From PoT sp049331405 (lineage in GTDB: Bacteria > Planctomycetota > Planctomycetia > Isosphaerales > Isosphaeraceae), in the NCBI RefSeq assembly GCF_049331405.1, contig NZ_CP186274.1:5394001-5458000 (forward strand): DNA of 64,000 nucleotides. Reading direction: 5' to 3'. The position numbers were made by a program, and so were the translations under genes. The notes beneath the pieces were generated by a model. It saw only the letters and a program-made list of their open reading frames with translations, did no database searches and had not been told where the DNA came from. Positions 14,889 to 24,645 of this stretch are shown one piece after another (the first letter of the stretch is position 1; each line of letters opens with the position of its first letter).

Positions 14889-17855
14889 TCAAGGCGTCGC
14901 AGGGGCCTTCCAGCCGGGGAGCGGGTGCGGGGTCGGGTCGCCTTCTTGCAGGAGGTGGCCGGTGTCGGCCGCGAGGTTCTCGTAGAGATCGACGCGACCG
15001 GAGGGCCATTTGACCTCGACCTTGTCGACCTTCGTGCTATCCCCCAGGCCGAAGTGGAGGCGAGGATCGCTGGCCGACTGGTAGCTGCCGCCGCCGATCC
15101 GCTGGATCAATCGCGGGCGGCCGGCCGAGGTCAGGGTCACGCGGGCGCCGACGGCATCCTTGTTCGACTCGCGGCCGAGGAGGCGGAGGGTGACGTGGTG
15201 CCCGGACGTCTGCCCAGGCTGGGGTCGGTTGTGAAAATACGCGACCGGCTCGTTCTGCGAGAGGACGAGGGCATCGACCCGGCCGTCGTTGTCGAGGTCC
15301 CCCACGGCGAGGCCCCTGCCCAGCCTCAGGACCTTGAAGGGATCCCCGGCCGCCTGGGTTACGTCCGTCAGGCGCCCCTGCGCGTTCCCGAGCAGGAGCT
15401 GGGCGGGCATCGTGTAGGGGAACTGCGGACGACCGTCGTGCACGTGGCCATTGACGGTCATGAGGTCGAGGAAGCCGTCCGCGTTGGCATCGAGAAAGGA
15501 GACGCCGAAGCCGAGCAGGAACCGGCTCGGGGCCGCGAGCCCCACGGCCGCGGTGGCGTCGGAGAAGAACCCGCCGCCGAGGTTGCGGAAGAAGGTCGTC
15601 GACTCGTTGTAGAAGTTGGTGACGGCGAGGTCCGGCAGCCCATCGCCGTTGAGGTCGCCGGAGGCCACACCCATCCCGGCCTGGAAGCCCCCCCCGGCGT
15701 TGGCCGCGACTCCCGAGGCGAGCCCGACCTCCTCGAACCGGAACCCGCCGAGGTTGCGGAAGAGGTAATTCGCCGAGGTGTCATTCGCTACAAACAGTTC
15801 AACCCTGCCGTCGTCGTCGAGGTCGGCTGCGAGCACGCCAAGGCCCCGTCCGTCGGGGTCGACGAAGCCCGCCTCCGACGTCACGTCAACGAACTTGCCG
15901 CCGTCGTTGCGGAAGACGTGATCGGGGAGCGCGGGGAAGTCGCGAGGGTTGCAGTGGTAGACGGCCGGCGACTTGGGATCGATGCAGGCTCGCGTGTCAT
16001 TCTCATCCCAGCGCAGGTAGTGGCAGACGTAGAGGTCGAGGTCGCCGTCGTTGTCGAGGTCGGCGAAGGCCGAGGACGTCGGCCAGTCGCGATCCCCGCC
16101 GAAGCCGACGGATTCCGTCACATCCTCGAACGTGCCGTCCCCCCGGTTGCGGTAGAGCGAATACGTCCGCCAGCGCGTGACGAAGAGGTCGGGGCGGCCG
16201 TCGTTGTCGTAGTCGCCCACGCTGACGCCGTGGCCATAACCCCGGTCTCCCCCGAGTTTGGCCGCGTCGGTGACATCCTCGAAGCTGCCGTCCCCCCGGT
16301 TCCGATAGAGGCGATCCCCCACGCCGGCCGGGTCGGGCCGCGGCGGGTAAGTCCCCCCCTGGACGCAGTAGACATCGAGCCAGCCGTCGCCGTCGTAGTC
16401 GAGCAGGCCGACGCCCCCCGAGAACGTGACGGGGGGGATCATCAGGCCGCCGGGATCGCCATTGCTGTGGACGAACTTCAGGCCCTTGGCTTCGGCGTCG
16501 TCGACGAAGGTGACAGAGGCCGAAGTTGGAGGTGCCGCGGGCGTCGCCTTGGTCGCGGCGACGGCGCTCAAAATCGGCAGCAGATCCGCGAGCACTCCCG
16601 GTTCTGGCTTGGGCGGCCTCGGGTGCGAAGAGGGCTGCCCAGAAGCAACGGCCTTCCAGCAGTCGGCTTCGAACTTCCAGCCGAGGGCCGCCGAGATGCG
16701 GGCGAGGTCGCCTGCTTTGGATGCCGCCTCGCTGGACGCGAGGATATTCTCATATTTGTATAAATTTCGATCCCGCTCATCCTTGCGGGTGCGGTATCTG
16801 ACCGCATCCTCGGGATGCCCGGCGAGGACGGATAACTCGGCGAGCCTCGTCAGCGCGGTGGGGAGGCTCGGGTCGAGTTGGATCAACTCTTCGAGCGCCT
16901 TGCGTTCGTCATCGAGGTCGCGACGATGGGCGGCGAACCAGGCGCGGAGTTCCAGGGCTCGGGCGCGATCGGCCGGCACATGGGGGAGGCAGGCGAGGGC
17001 CACATCGGGGCGGCCGGCGGCCTTGGCCCATTCGAGCCGGGCACTCCAGACGGCCGGATCGTCGGGCCTCCGCTTCAGGCATGCCTCGATCCAGCGCGAG
17101 GCCTCATCGAGCCGACCGAGCCGGGTCTCCAGGTGGGCCCGGCCGAGCCAGACCCGATCATCCTCGGGAGCCTGTCTCGCGGCCTTATCCAGATACAGGC
17201 GGATCCCCTCGGAGGCGAAGGGCTCGACGTCAAGCCGATGCAACCTACGGAGGAAGGAGACGAGTTCGGGGGCCTCATCCATCCCGTCGAGGTAATGGCG
17301 TCGCGCCTCGGCGAAGCGCCCTTCGGAGCGGAGGAGGCGGACGAGGGCGTCGCGTGCGTCGATGAGGCCGACGTTGGTCGCCCCGAGTGCTTGTAGAAGT
17401 AATGTTTCGGCGACTTCGAATCGGCCGCGGAGGATCTCGACCTGCGCCTGGCAGGTGGCGGCGGAGGGGAAGTCGGGCGAGGAGGCAGGGATCTGCTCCC
17501 AGGCGTACATGGCCGCGGCTAGTCGGCCGCGGTCGGCCTCGGCTAGCCCCAGTTCGAGGAGGACGTCGCTCCGGCCAGAGCGCTCGGCCTCGATGGGGGC
17601 CAGCAAGCGAGCGGCGGCAGTCGCGCGGCCGGCCTTCCTGTCGGCACGAGCCTTCTCGATCGCGGCCCGAATCCGCTGGTCCTCGGCCCGGCGTTTCTGC
17701 CAGACCACGGCGATCGTCGCGCCGAGGGCCAAGAGCACCGCGACGGTCACCAGCAGGAGTCGCATCCGGCGCGCCCTGGAAACGCGTCGGCCATCTGATG
17801 AAATACCCTCGGCCGCCGGGGTCGGCGGCCGAGGGTTCGGGTCGGGCATCGTCAT
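14889..17855 (-). CDS. TPR / FG-GAP (VCBS) repeat / ASPIC-UnbV protein, CRTAC1 type
   Basis: A 988-residue protein with a basic cytoplasmic N-terminus, one membrane helix (about 32-50), TPR-like helical repeats (about 60-370; for example DVLLELGLAEADRGRLAAAM), then FG-GAP/VCBS blades with calcium-loop signatures (DYDGDGWLDVYCV, DYDNDGRPDLFVTRW, DLDNDGDLDLYVCHY, DLNGDGLPDLAV, DLDNDGRVDALV). The C-terminal ASPIC/UnbV module (VGARVTLTSAGRPRLIQRI, GGGSYQSASDPRLHFGLG) closes it. The order is the standard one for the secreted CRTAC1 family, seen as an anchored eight-bladed propeller. The gene starts 26 bp after the stop of the DUF1559 gene, so both are likely one transcript. Ligand unknown. Confidence 0.92.
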   Translation of the reverse strand: MTMPDPNPRPPTPAAEGISSDGRRVSRARRMRLLLVTVAVLLALGATIAVVWQKRRAEDQRIRAAIEKARADRKAGRATAAARLLAPIEAERSGRSDVLLELGLAEADRGRLAAAMYAWEQIPASSPDFPSAATCQAQVEILRGRFEVAETLLLQALGATNVGLIDARDALVRLLRSEGRFAEARRHYLDGMDEAPELVSFLRRLHRLDVEPFASEGIRLYLDKAARQAPEDDRVWLGRAHLETRLGRLDEASRWIEACLKRRPDDPAVWSARLEWAKAAGRPDVALACLPHVPADRARALELRAWFAAHRRDLDDERKALEELIQLDPSLPTALTRLAELSVLAGHPEDAVRYRTRKDERDRNLYKYENILASSEAASKAGDLARISAALGWKFEADCWKAVASGQPSSHPRPPKPEPGVLADLLPILSAVAATKATPAAPPTSASVTFVDDAEAKGLKFVHSNGDPGGLMIPPVTFSGGVGLLDYDGDGWLDVYCVQGGTYPPRPDPAGVGDRLYRNRGDGSFEDVTDAAKLGGDRGYGHGVSVGDYDNDGRPDLFVTRWRTYSLYRNRGDGTFEDVTESVGFGGDRDWPTSSAFADLDNDGDLDLYVCHYLRWDENDTRACIDPKSPAVYHCNPRDFPALPDHVFRNDGGKFVDVTSEAGFVDPDGRGLGVLAADLDDDGRVELFVANDTSANYLFRNLGGFRFEEVGLASGVAANAGGGFQAGMGVASGDLNGDGLPDLAVTNFYNESTTFFRNLGGGFFSDATAAVGLAAPSRFLLGFGVSFLDANADGFLDLMTVNGHVHDGRPQFPYTMPAQLLLGNAQGRLTDVTQAAGDPFKVLRLGRGLAVGDLDNDGRVDALVLSQNEPVAYFHNRPQPGQTSGHHVTLRLLGRESNKDAVGARVTLTSAGRPRLIQRIGGGSYQSASDPRLHFGLGDSTKVDKVEVKWPSGRVDLYENLAADTGHLLQEGDPTPHPLPGWKAPATP

Positions 17856-17881
17856 ATTAAGACAATCCGCTCAAATCCAAC

Positions 17882-18934
17882 TCAGTACTGGTCGGAGCTG
17901 ATGACTTCGCCACCGTTGCGGGTGGAGAGGGACTGATAGACGCCCTGCTGGGGGACGTTGTTGTAGGGGGTCGTGCGGCCCGTGTACTGGATCACGAGCG
18001 GATTCCACGAGTTGATCGAGTTCTTGATGAACCGGACCGAGCCGTCGCAGAACAGGAAGTTGCAACCGCCGGCGTGGAGGCTGCTGAAGGTGTCGGTGTA
18101 GTTGTTGCCATCCGGGAAGTACGCCGGGAGCGCCTGAGCGGCGTTATAGCTCTTGAAGAAGTTCGGCGGGAACAGGGTCGAGGCCGTCGTGTCGCCGATC
18201 AGGCCCGAGGTCCACCAGTTGGGACCGAACGGATTCGTCGACTTGGCCACTTCGCCGTAAGCATGGTCGCCGGCGAGGAACGTGTTGCTCGTGCCGTCCG
18301 TGATGCCGGCGAGATTCACCGGGGCGATGCTCGTCCCGAGGGGGTGACCAACGTGGTAGACAACGCCCTTGTTCTGGCCAAGCAAGGGGAAGTTCATGTC
18401 GCCCTTCGGGTAGTAGAAGAGCGGGCCGAGGTTGGTCGCGTAACTGCTGAACGTCATCGGGATCGGAGCGTTATCCCATCCGTCGCCGCTGGCACCGGGA
18501 TACCGCAGGCCGACGACGCTGCCGTCGCTGGGGCACCAGAGGATGCTCATGCCGATGCCGTTAACCGTGGCGTTCGGCCCCTGGTAGATCATGACGCTCG
18601 TGTTGAGCGCATTGAAGATCGTGCCAGCTTCGTAATACTGGGTGATCGCCATCCAGGGGCCGAAGTTCTGGCGAATCAGGCTGGACGGGTTGGTGACGTC
18701 GCGGCCGAAGAAGTCGCCCATCGGCAGGCAGTTGTTGCTGTCCATGTAGTTGTGCATGGCGAGGCCGAGTTGCTTGAGGTTGTTCACGCACTGGGCGCGA
18801 CGGGCGGCCTCGCGGGCGGCCTGCACGGCCGGCAGCAGCAGGGCGATCAAGACAGCGATGATCGCGATCACCACCAGCAGTTCGATCAACGTGAAGCCAC
18901 GTCGCAGACGTTGAAGAACGCTCACAGATTTCAT
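17882..18934 (-). CDS. DUF1559 type IV pilin-like protein
   Basis: A 350-residue protein with a type III/IV prepilin N-terminus (RRGFTLIELLVVIAIIAVLI, cleaved before the Phe) and the planctomycete extension PAVQAAREAARRAQCVNNLK. A long DUF1559 domain ends in the H-x9-DG signature (HAGGCNFLFCDGSVRF) and an SSDQY-type tail. Start: ATG at 18934, the Met directly before the pilin leader, with TTGGAG about 9 bp upstream; the upstream in-frame ATG at 19054 would add 40 unlikely residues. A small lipoprotein gene precedes it. Expected to be an inner-membrane/periplasm-anchored protein. Confidence 0.93.
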   Translation of the reverse strand: MKSVSVLQRLRRGFTLIELLVVIAIIAVLIALLLPAVQAAREAARRAQCVNNLKQLGLAMHNYMDSNNCLPMGDFFGRDVTNPSSLIRQNFGPWMAITQYYEAGTIFNALNTSVMIYQGPNATVNGIGMSILWCPSDGSVVGLRYPGASGDGWDNAPIPMTFSSYATNLGPLFYYPKGDMNFPLLGQNKGVVYHVGHPLGTSIAPVNLAGITDGTSNTFLAGDHAYGEVAKSTNPFGPNWWTSGLIGDTTASTLFPPNFFKSYNAAQALPAYFPDGNNYTDTFSSLHAGGCNFLFCDGSVRFIKNSINSWNPLVIQYTGRTTPYNNVPQQGVYQSLSTRNGGEVISSDQY

Positions 18935-19088
18935 CACTCGACGCTCCAAGATAGGGATGGGAAAAGACAGAGCCGATCGATCGATCGAGATTCCGATTGT
19001 ATGACTCGCATGACCTCGATCTTCACCTCGTCGATCAACCAAAAAAATATTCACGCGTACACTACAACCGCGATCACACGTCGCGATA

Positions 19089-19319
19089 TCAGTTGTCTTT
19101 GCTCATGAGACGCTTCTGACGAGGGCTCGGGCCCTCGGCCACGTCCTTCTTCGACACCTTCGGCGGCGGGGCCGGCGTGCTCGGTTTCTCGAAGTTCTGG
19201 CGGAAGTCCGCGTTCCCTTCCGTGTCGCCGCTCCCGCAACCGACCGTCAACCCGGCGATCACAAGCAAGCCCGCTCCGAGCATCCAACGCCAGTATGACG
19301 GCCCGCTTCGCCTACTCAT
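19089..19319 (-). CDS. Small lipoprotein preceding a DUF1559 gene
   Basis: A 76-residue protein with a type II signal peptide (RWMLGAGLLVIAGLTVGC; lipobox LTVGC, lipidated Cys at about 28), followed by a charged, Pro-rich segment (EKPSTPAPPPKVSKKDVAEG) and no further fold. Small lipoproteins of this kind often sit next to DUF1559 genes in planctomycetes. The spacing to the pilin-like gene is about 155 bp. Function unknown. Confidence 0.8.
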   Translation of the reverse strand: MSRRSGPSYWRWMLGAGLLVIAGLTVGCGSGDTEGNADFRQNFEKPSTPAPPPKVSKKDVAEGPSPRQKRLMSKDN

Positions 19320-21045
19320 GGGTGACTCCCTGACGGAATTGTCGGGTTATCAAGAGATCAGATGGTGGTGCGTCAGGCCGATACGGACCATCTCCGTCGA
19401 ATCCGGACATGTGAAGATTGCCTTCAGATGCGAATTCGTTTACAGAGTGCGATCCGAAGCCCGGACTGAACAAACATCAACGACGGCTGACGATCGGCGG
19501 GCGCGCACCCTTCACGACAGCTGACGCACACAACAAGCGTCACATCAAGAAGATGTGAAGAAGCTATTGCCGGTCAACCGCGAGACTGGGTATCGCTCCG
19601 CCGGGAACATGGGAGACATCAACTTCGCTGTCACCCGAGGAAACCAGCCAGCAGCGCTGATCCCCTTGCTTCAATCAAAATTTGTTGATGATTACCGCAA
19701 AGAACACGGAACGAGTTCGTGAAGCCCTCGTTCCCAAATGTCGAGTGGTTAAGCGATGCCGGGATACAGAGAAACCGGAAGAGCATCGCGCCAACGTGAC
19801 ATTTTGAGATCTGTAAGACTACCGGCGTCGCCGGCCCATTGCAAGGATTTTCTGGATGCGAATTAAATATCCAACAAATCAATCGGCATCCCGAAATCCT
19901 GGAACATCCGACGGCGACATTGGCTCCGCAGGGCCACCGACATCGGCCTCCCTCGGAACTCGCGAATCGAGCACCCTCTCTGATGGCTTCGCGCAACACC
20001 GCGCTTCTACCACATTAGTTTACCCGATGGCCTCTTAACAGTGTAATTATCCGGTCAAGTGTCAAAAAAACGACATCCCCATATTCGCCCCTTTCAACGC
20101 CGCTTCTATGAGGCCGGAGGCGGTTCGGATGGCCCTTGCAAACGCCCGTCCGTGTCATTAGCCTTGCGGATCTCGAGATATCCTTGGCACGACGGTTGTT
20201 CACGTTACGGAAAACAACCCTTGCGGCCTGTCAAGGATTCTGGGGATGGGAGACGACCTATCGACCCATTCCATCTTTCCGTTAACTTCACATACGAACC
20301 TCTTGAACCATGGCAATCGGGATGGGGTAGGCCGGGCCTTCCGCTCGTCCTGCTCGCGCGGGGGTCATCGAAGTCGATGCACCTTGCGCTTCCAGTTCCG
20401 GGAGATCATCCAATCATGTGCCCTCAGTGTCGTGAGTGTTATCGCTCGGCCTTCCGCAACACACCGGCAGGAATTGCCGACGCCATGTCCTAGGGAGATC
20501 GGCCGATGGGGCTCCGAGATCAATAGGAGTGGGCGGTTCGAGCCCCTTTCCTTACTTATGGGAGACGCGCCGGACCTGCTCCCACCCAGGCTCTTACGCA
20601 AATGAGCCGTAGCAAGTGACACTCGCTCGTCGGACGATCGGCGTGTTGCGATCTCCTGTTGCCGGCGACCGATGACCCCGAAGATATTAGTCCGGATCGC
20701 CGGCGACCGCGCCGGGATCTCGAAGCGTCGGACGACAAGCGTGCGCCTTGTCGACGCCGCGTCGATGAAGCGAGTTTATGATGGTTGGCTTCACGCCCGG
20801 CCGACACAGCGTCGGCCACTCGGCCACGATGTCTTCGGCGTCGACGGGACGAACTTGGGCAGATTCCGCCGCCGGCCGCCGGATTCGCCCCCGCCCTCGG
20901 ATCGAACCACGAACCACGAAAGAGCCAGGGTCCCGGAATTAGGGACGACACATAACCTTGGAGTTGGGATCCACCCCGCCCACCCGCTCCGACCGACGAA
21001 CGCTCGGAAACTTTCGATGGCAAGGGGACGGAGAGAAAGAACCCG
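19320..21045. other. Long intergenic stretch, no gene supported
   Basis: About 1.7 kb between the divergent lipoprotein (-) and acyltransferase (+) genes, with lower GC than the coding regions. Open frames up to about 165 codons exist on both strands, but none shows a recognisable motif or a convincing ribosome-binding site. A GTTCGAG loop near 20536 looks like a tRNA T-arm but lacks a matching acceptor stem. It could hold a regulatory RNA or a decayed gene; no direct evidence of either was found. Confidence 0.6.
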
Positions 21046-22311
21046 ATGAGCACAGGCGACGCCCTCGCAACGACCCCGGCTCCGGCGCCCGGCCGGATCG
21101 CGTCGATGGACCAGTTCCGCGGCTACACGGTCATGGGCATGATCGTGGTGAACTTCGTCGGCGGGCTCGCCGCCGTCCACGATGTGCTGAAGCATCACAA
21201 CGTCTATTTCAGCTATGCCGACACGATCATGCCCAGCTTCCTGATGGCGGCCGGGTTCTCCTACCGGCTGACCCTGATGCGCAGGCTGGAGCAGGTCGGG
21301 CCGTGGAAGGCTTACGGCCGGGTCGCCTGGCGAGGCTTGGCCCTGGTCCTGATCTCGCTCATGATGTACGGCTTCGGCGACAAGTTCTCGACCTGGAAGG
21401 ACGTTAACCCCGACTCCGTCCGCAAATTCATCATCGGCCTCATCAAGGCCGACCTCTGGGAAGTCCTCGCCATCATCGGGGTGACGCAGATCCTGCTCAT
21501 GCCCTTCATCGCCCTCGGCACGCGAGGGCGGGCGATCACGCTGCTCGCCTTCCTGGCCGTGCACCTCGGGATCTCGGACTGGTTCAACTTCAACTTCGTG
21601 CATGGGAAGCCGAACTTCCTCGACGAGTTCCTGGGCACCAACGGGAAGACGAGCTGGGACGGGGGGACCTTCGGCCTGATCGCCTGGGGGGCCATCATGC
21701 TGGGGGGCACCCTCGTCTACGACCTCGTCTCGAGCCGGCCGGCGGCGCAGTCGGGGGGCAAGCTCCTGGGCTGGGGGACCGGCCTGATGATCCTGGCCTA
21801 CGCCCTCTCCTGCCTGACGACCCTCTATGACGTCGAGCCGACCCCCGAAGCCGAGGCCGGTTCCAAGAAGAAGGTCGAGGCCGTGGCCGCCTCGCCGATC
21901 CGGCCTCCGCTCGCCAAGATCTTCAAACGCTCCTGGAAGACCCTCCTGGCCGAACCGCCGTTCGTCCCCCCCCCTCCCCCGACGCTCCGCCAGCACAATT
22001 ACTGGATGATGAACAAGCGGGTGGTCTCGATGCCGTTCACCCTCTTCGCCCTCGGATTCTCCACGGCGCTCTACTCACTGTTCATCTTCGCCTGCGACGT
22101 GGGGTCGGTCCGCGTGGGCGCCTTCCGCACGTTCGGCCAGAACCCCTTGGCGACGTACATCGTCCACCATTCTGTCGAGGTCTCGCTCCTGAGCCTCGTG
22201 CCCAAGGACTCGCCCCTCTGGTGGTGCTGCGTGGGGATCGCCACCTTCATGGCGATCAACTACCTCTTCATCCGATCGCTCGAGAAGAACAAGATCTTCC
22301 TGAGGCTCTGA
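21046..22311 (+). CDS. Acyltransferase-type polytopic membrane protein (DUF5009 / HGSNAT-like)
   Basis: A 421-residue polytopic protein beginning after a short Ala/Pro-rich tail with the family-characteristic SMDQFRGYTVMGMIVVNFVG. This is the N-terminal motif of the heparan-alpha-glucosaminide N-acetyltransferase/DUF5009 group, followed by about 9-10 hydrophobic segments. An extended loop (about 225-300) is charged and Lys-rich; the last helices end in FLRL. These proteins transfer acetyl groups across membranes to sugars, or are uncharacterised. Start ATG with GGAGAGA about 12 bp upstream. A DUF4239-like gene follows 56 bp later. Confidence 0.78.
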   Translation: MSTGDALATTPAPAPGRIASMDQFRGYTVMGMIVVNFVGGLAAVHDVLKHHNVYFSYADTIMPSFLMAAGFSYRLTLMRRLEQVGPWKAYGRVAWRGLALVLISLMMYGFGDKFSTWKDVNPDSVRKFIIGLIKADLWEVLAIIGVTQILLMPFIALGTRGRAITLLAFLAVHLGISDWFNFNFVHGKPNFLDEFLGTNGKTSWDGGTFGLIAWGAIMLGGTLVYDLVSSRPAAQSGGKLLGWGTGLMILAYALSCLTTLYDVEPTPEAEAGSKKKVEAVAASPIRPPLAKIFKRSWKTLLAEPPFVPPPPPTLRQHNYWMMNKRVVSMPFTLFALGFSTALYSLFIFACDVGSVRVGAFRTFGQNPLATYIVHHSVEVSLLSLVPKDSPLWWCCVGIATFMAINYLFIRSLEKNKIFLRL

Positions 22312-22367
22312 CCTCATCGCGCGATCGCTCGCTCGCGTGAACTTCTCGCGAGGGCCCCGCACCTTGT

Positions 22368-23201
22368 ATGATCTCTGGCATCACGATCATGGGTAGCGGG
22401 GCTGTTGTCATGGCGATCGGCTCGTATTTCTCCGGGTTCCTGCTCATCTGCGCCAGCAATCTGGTGTCGATCCTGGGCCTGCTTGTGGTGCGTCGGGCCC
22501 TGCGGGAGAAGGACTTGATCTCCAGCCACGACGTCGGCGGCTACTTGCTGTCGGTGGTCGGGACCATGTACGCGGTGACGGTGGGCCTGGTCGTCGTCGA
22601 CTCGATGAACCAGTTCGAGGAGGCCCGGCTGATGACCGAGCAGGAGTCGAACTGCCTGGCCGACATGATCCTGCTCTCATACCAGCTGCCGGTGCAGGAC
22701 CGCCAGAAGATCCAGGACCTCACCCTGAAGTACATCGACGAAGTCATCAAGGATGAGTGGCCGGCCATGAATGCCGGGCGGCATTCGCTCAAGGCGCGTC
22801 GGGCGGCGATCTCACTGATCGGGGAGGTGAGCGGATTCGCCCCCAAGTCCGAGAAGGACATCGTCATCTACGACGCGCTTGTCGACCTGACCTGCCGCTT
22901 CTGGGATAGCCGGAGGACCCGCACCCTCGCCGCGATGCAGGGGGTCCCGACCCTCGAGTGGTTCGTCCTCATCTCCGGCGGGATCATCACGGTGGTCTTC
23001 ACCTACTTCTTCAAGCTCAAGCATCTCCGGGTCCAGGCCTTCATGACCGCGCTGGTGTCCACGACCATCGCCATCAATCTCTACCTGGTCCTGATGTTCG
23101 GCTATCCCTACTCGGGACAGAACAGGATCGACTACACAAGCTTCGAGGTCATCAAGACGATCATCGAGCACCACACCGAGACGATGGACGCCTTGAGATG
23201 A
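22368..23201 (+). CDS. DUF4239 (bestrophin-like) membrane protein
   Basis: A 277-residue protein with two N-terminal membrane helices (about 14-40 and 57-80, including SVVGTMYAVTVGLVVVDSM), a soluble helical middle (EEARLMTEQESNCLADMILL) and two C-terminal helices (about 200-250). The arrangement and the sequence after helix 2 are those of DUF4239, related to bestrophin-type anion channels. The exact start is uncertain (22368, or in-frame ATGs at 22389 and 22410), because no strong ribosome-binding site precedes the first ATG. Possibly co-transcribed with its flanking genes. Confidence 0.75.
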   Translation: MISGITIMGSGAVVMAIGSYFSGFLLICASNLVSILGLLVVRRALREKDLISSHDVGGYLLSVVGTMYAVTVGLVVVDSMNQFEEARLMTEQESNCLADMILLSYQLPVQDRQKIQDLTLKYIDEVIKDEWPAMNAGRHSLKARRAAISLIGEVSGFAPKSEKDIVIYDALVDLTCRFWDSRRTRTLAAMQGVPTLEWFVLISGGIITVVFTYFFKLKHLRVQAFMTALVSTTIAINLYLVLMFGYPYSGQNRIDYTSFEVIKTIIEHHTETMDALR

Positions 23202-23260
23202 GATGAGACCCGGCGACCTCGCGACGACCCCTCCATCCCGCTCCGAAAGGGCGATCCTCC

Positions 23261-23809
23261 ATGTGCCGAATCGTACGCCGGAGCCCGGCCGTCTGGGCGT
23301 GGATCCTGCTCGCCGCGGCGGCCTCCTGCAAGGAACCGACCCCCGGCCAGATCCCCGGGAACGGGCCGAGGTCCGGTGTCTCCGAGGCCGAGCCGCTCGA
23401 CCCCGCGAAGATCGCCGCGGGGCAGACCCTGTACGTGCCGGCCTACTCCCACGTCCTCACGGCCAACGACGCCCGCCCCTTCAACCTCGCCCTGACGCTG
23501 AGCATCCGGAACACCGACCGGACCCACCCGATCCTGCTCACGGGCATCAACTATTTCGACCGCGACGGCAAGCAAGTCCGCCAGTACCTCAAGAAGCCCC
23601 AGCGCCTGGCGCCCATGGCGTCGGCCGAGATCTTCGTCAAGGAGAAGGACACCAGCGCCGGCTCCTCCGCCTCGTTCCTGGTCGACTGGGTCGCCGAGCG
23701 GAAGGTGAGCGACCCGATCTCGGAAGTCGTCATGATCGGCACGGCCAGCACCCAGGGCATCTCGTTCACCTGCACCGGCCGCGTCATCGCCGACCGCTCC
23801 CGCCCCTGA
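23261..23809 (+). CDS. DUF3124 lipoprotein
   Basis: A 182-residue protein with a lipoprotein signal (WAWILLAAAASC, lipid-modified Cys near residue 23) followed by a short linker and a beta-sandwich-like domain (LYVPAYSHVLTANDARPFN, LALTLSIRNTDRTHPILLTG, YFDRDGKQVRQYL) matching DUF3124. Family members are periplasmic or outer-surface proteins of unknown role. The start follows the DUF4239 gene by 59 bp. A stem-loop follows the stop. Confidence 0.8.
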   Translation: MCRIVRRSPAVWAWILLAAAASCKEPTPGQIPGNGPRSGVSEAEPLDPAKIAAGQTLYVPAYSHVLTANDARPFNLALTLSIRNTDRTHPILLTGINYFDRDGKQVRQYLKKPQRLAPMASAEIFVKEKDTSAGSSASFLVDWVAERKVSDPISEVVMIGTASTQGISFTCTGRVIADRSRP

Positions 23810-23821
23810 CGACAGCCCCGG

Positions 23822-23860
23822 CCTCGGCGCCTTCATGCCATCCCGCATGGGACGCCGAGG
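23822..23860 (+). terminator. Hairpin after DUF3124 gene
   Basis: CCTCGGCG (23822-23829) pairs with CGCCGAGG (23853-23860), enclosing a second stem CATGC/GCATG (23834-23838 with 23845-23849). It lies 13 bp past the stop. No T tract follows, so it is a weak call. Confidence 0.4.
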
Positions 23861-24645
23861 AGACATGCGCACATTTCTGTACTCACTAACATGCTTGTCG
23901 GCTGATTGCCCGCATCGCCCGATATATCGCCGATTCCCCGAGAAAACGGGCGAAACGCACCGGCCGCCCCGGCCCGCCTGGGCCTCCTCGCGAGGTTTCA
24001 CTGCAAAAACATCCAAGTCACACAAGGGCCACATCGAAACCCTCTCTACTGATCCGCGCCCGGCAACGAGTCGGTTGACTCGCAGCGTCGCTCGACTCTT
24101 AAAGATTTCATTCTATAGGGCGAGCGGGATATCAAGGACGGATGCACCGGCCCGTCGGATCGGATGTCGTGCCATGGGCCCGATATCGATCGCGATTCTT
24201 TGAAGTCGGCGGCACGACTCATCCGAAAATGGCCTGCCGAGGTCGGTCGCTTGGAGGAGATTCCCCCTCGGGCCGATGCGAGGCGCCGCCGCTTTTCAAG
24301 GCAGGCCGGGGTCAACAACCCGATCTTGCCCCCGGTTTTCCGGAGAGAACTCGGGCATAGCCGCCGGGTTTCGGCCAAAATAAAGATCTCGACGAATTGC
24401 CCCGATCACCTGTTTAAATGCACCTACCGAACATAGGAGCGATTGATCCAAGAAATTCATTGAAATAGGCTTGCACTGGCTCCTTACCTTGATGCATGCT
24501 CATTGTCGTCCTGATTCCATCCAAGTTAAATCTTGATGAAGGCGATCCATGCCCCCTGGGTCCGTGGGCATGCTCGTATCTTGATCGACGCACAACCCGC
24601 AGACCGTTCCTTCCCGATTTCGTGGACTAGAGAAAGGCCGAGATC
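23861..24645. other. Intergenic, no gene seen
   Basis: About 785 bp upstream of a DUF1559 gene. Only short frames without family motifs are present. It presumably contains the promoter of the downstream gene; no clear element was recognised. Confidence 0.55.

Noticed and set aside
20480..20570. Possible tRNA (GGTTCGAG T-loop-like sequence near 20530)
   Set aside because: The stem around the loop has wobble pairs and a mismatch, and no matching 5' acceptor stem, D-arm or anticodon stem is seen.
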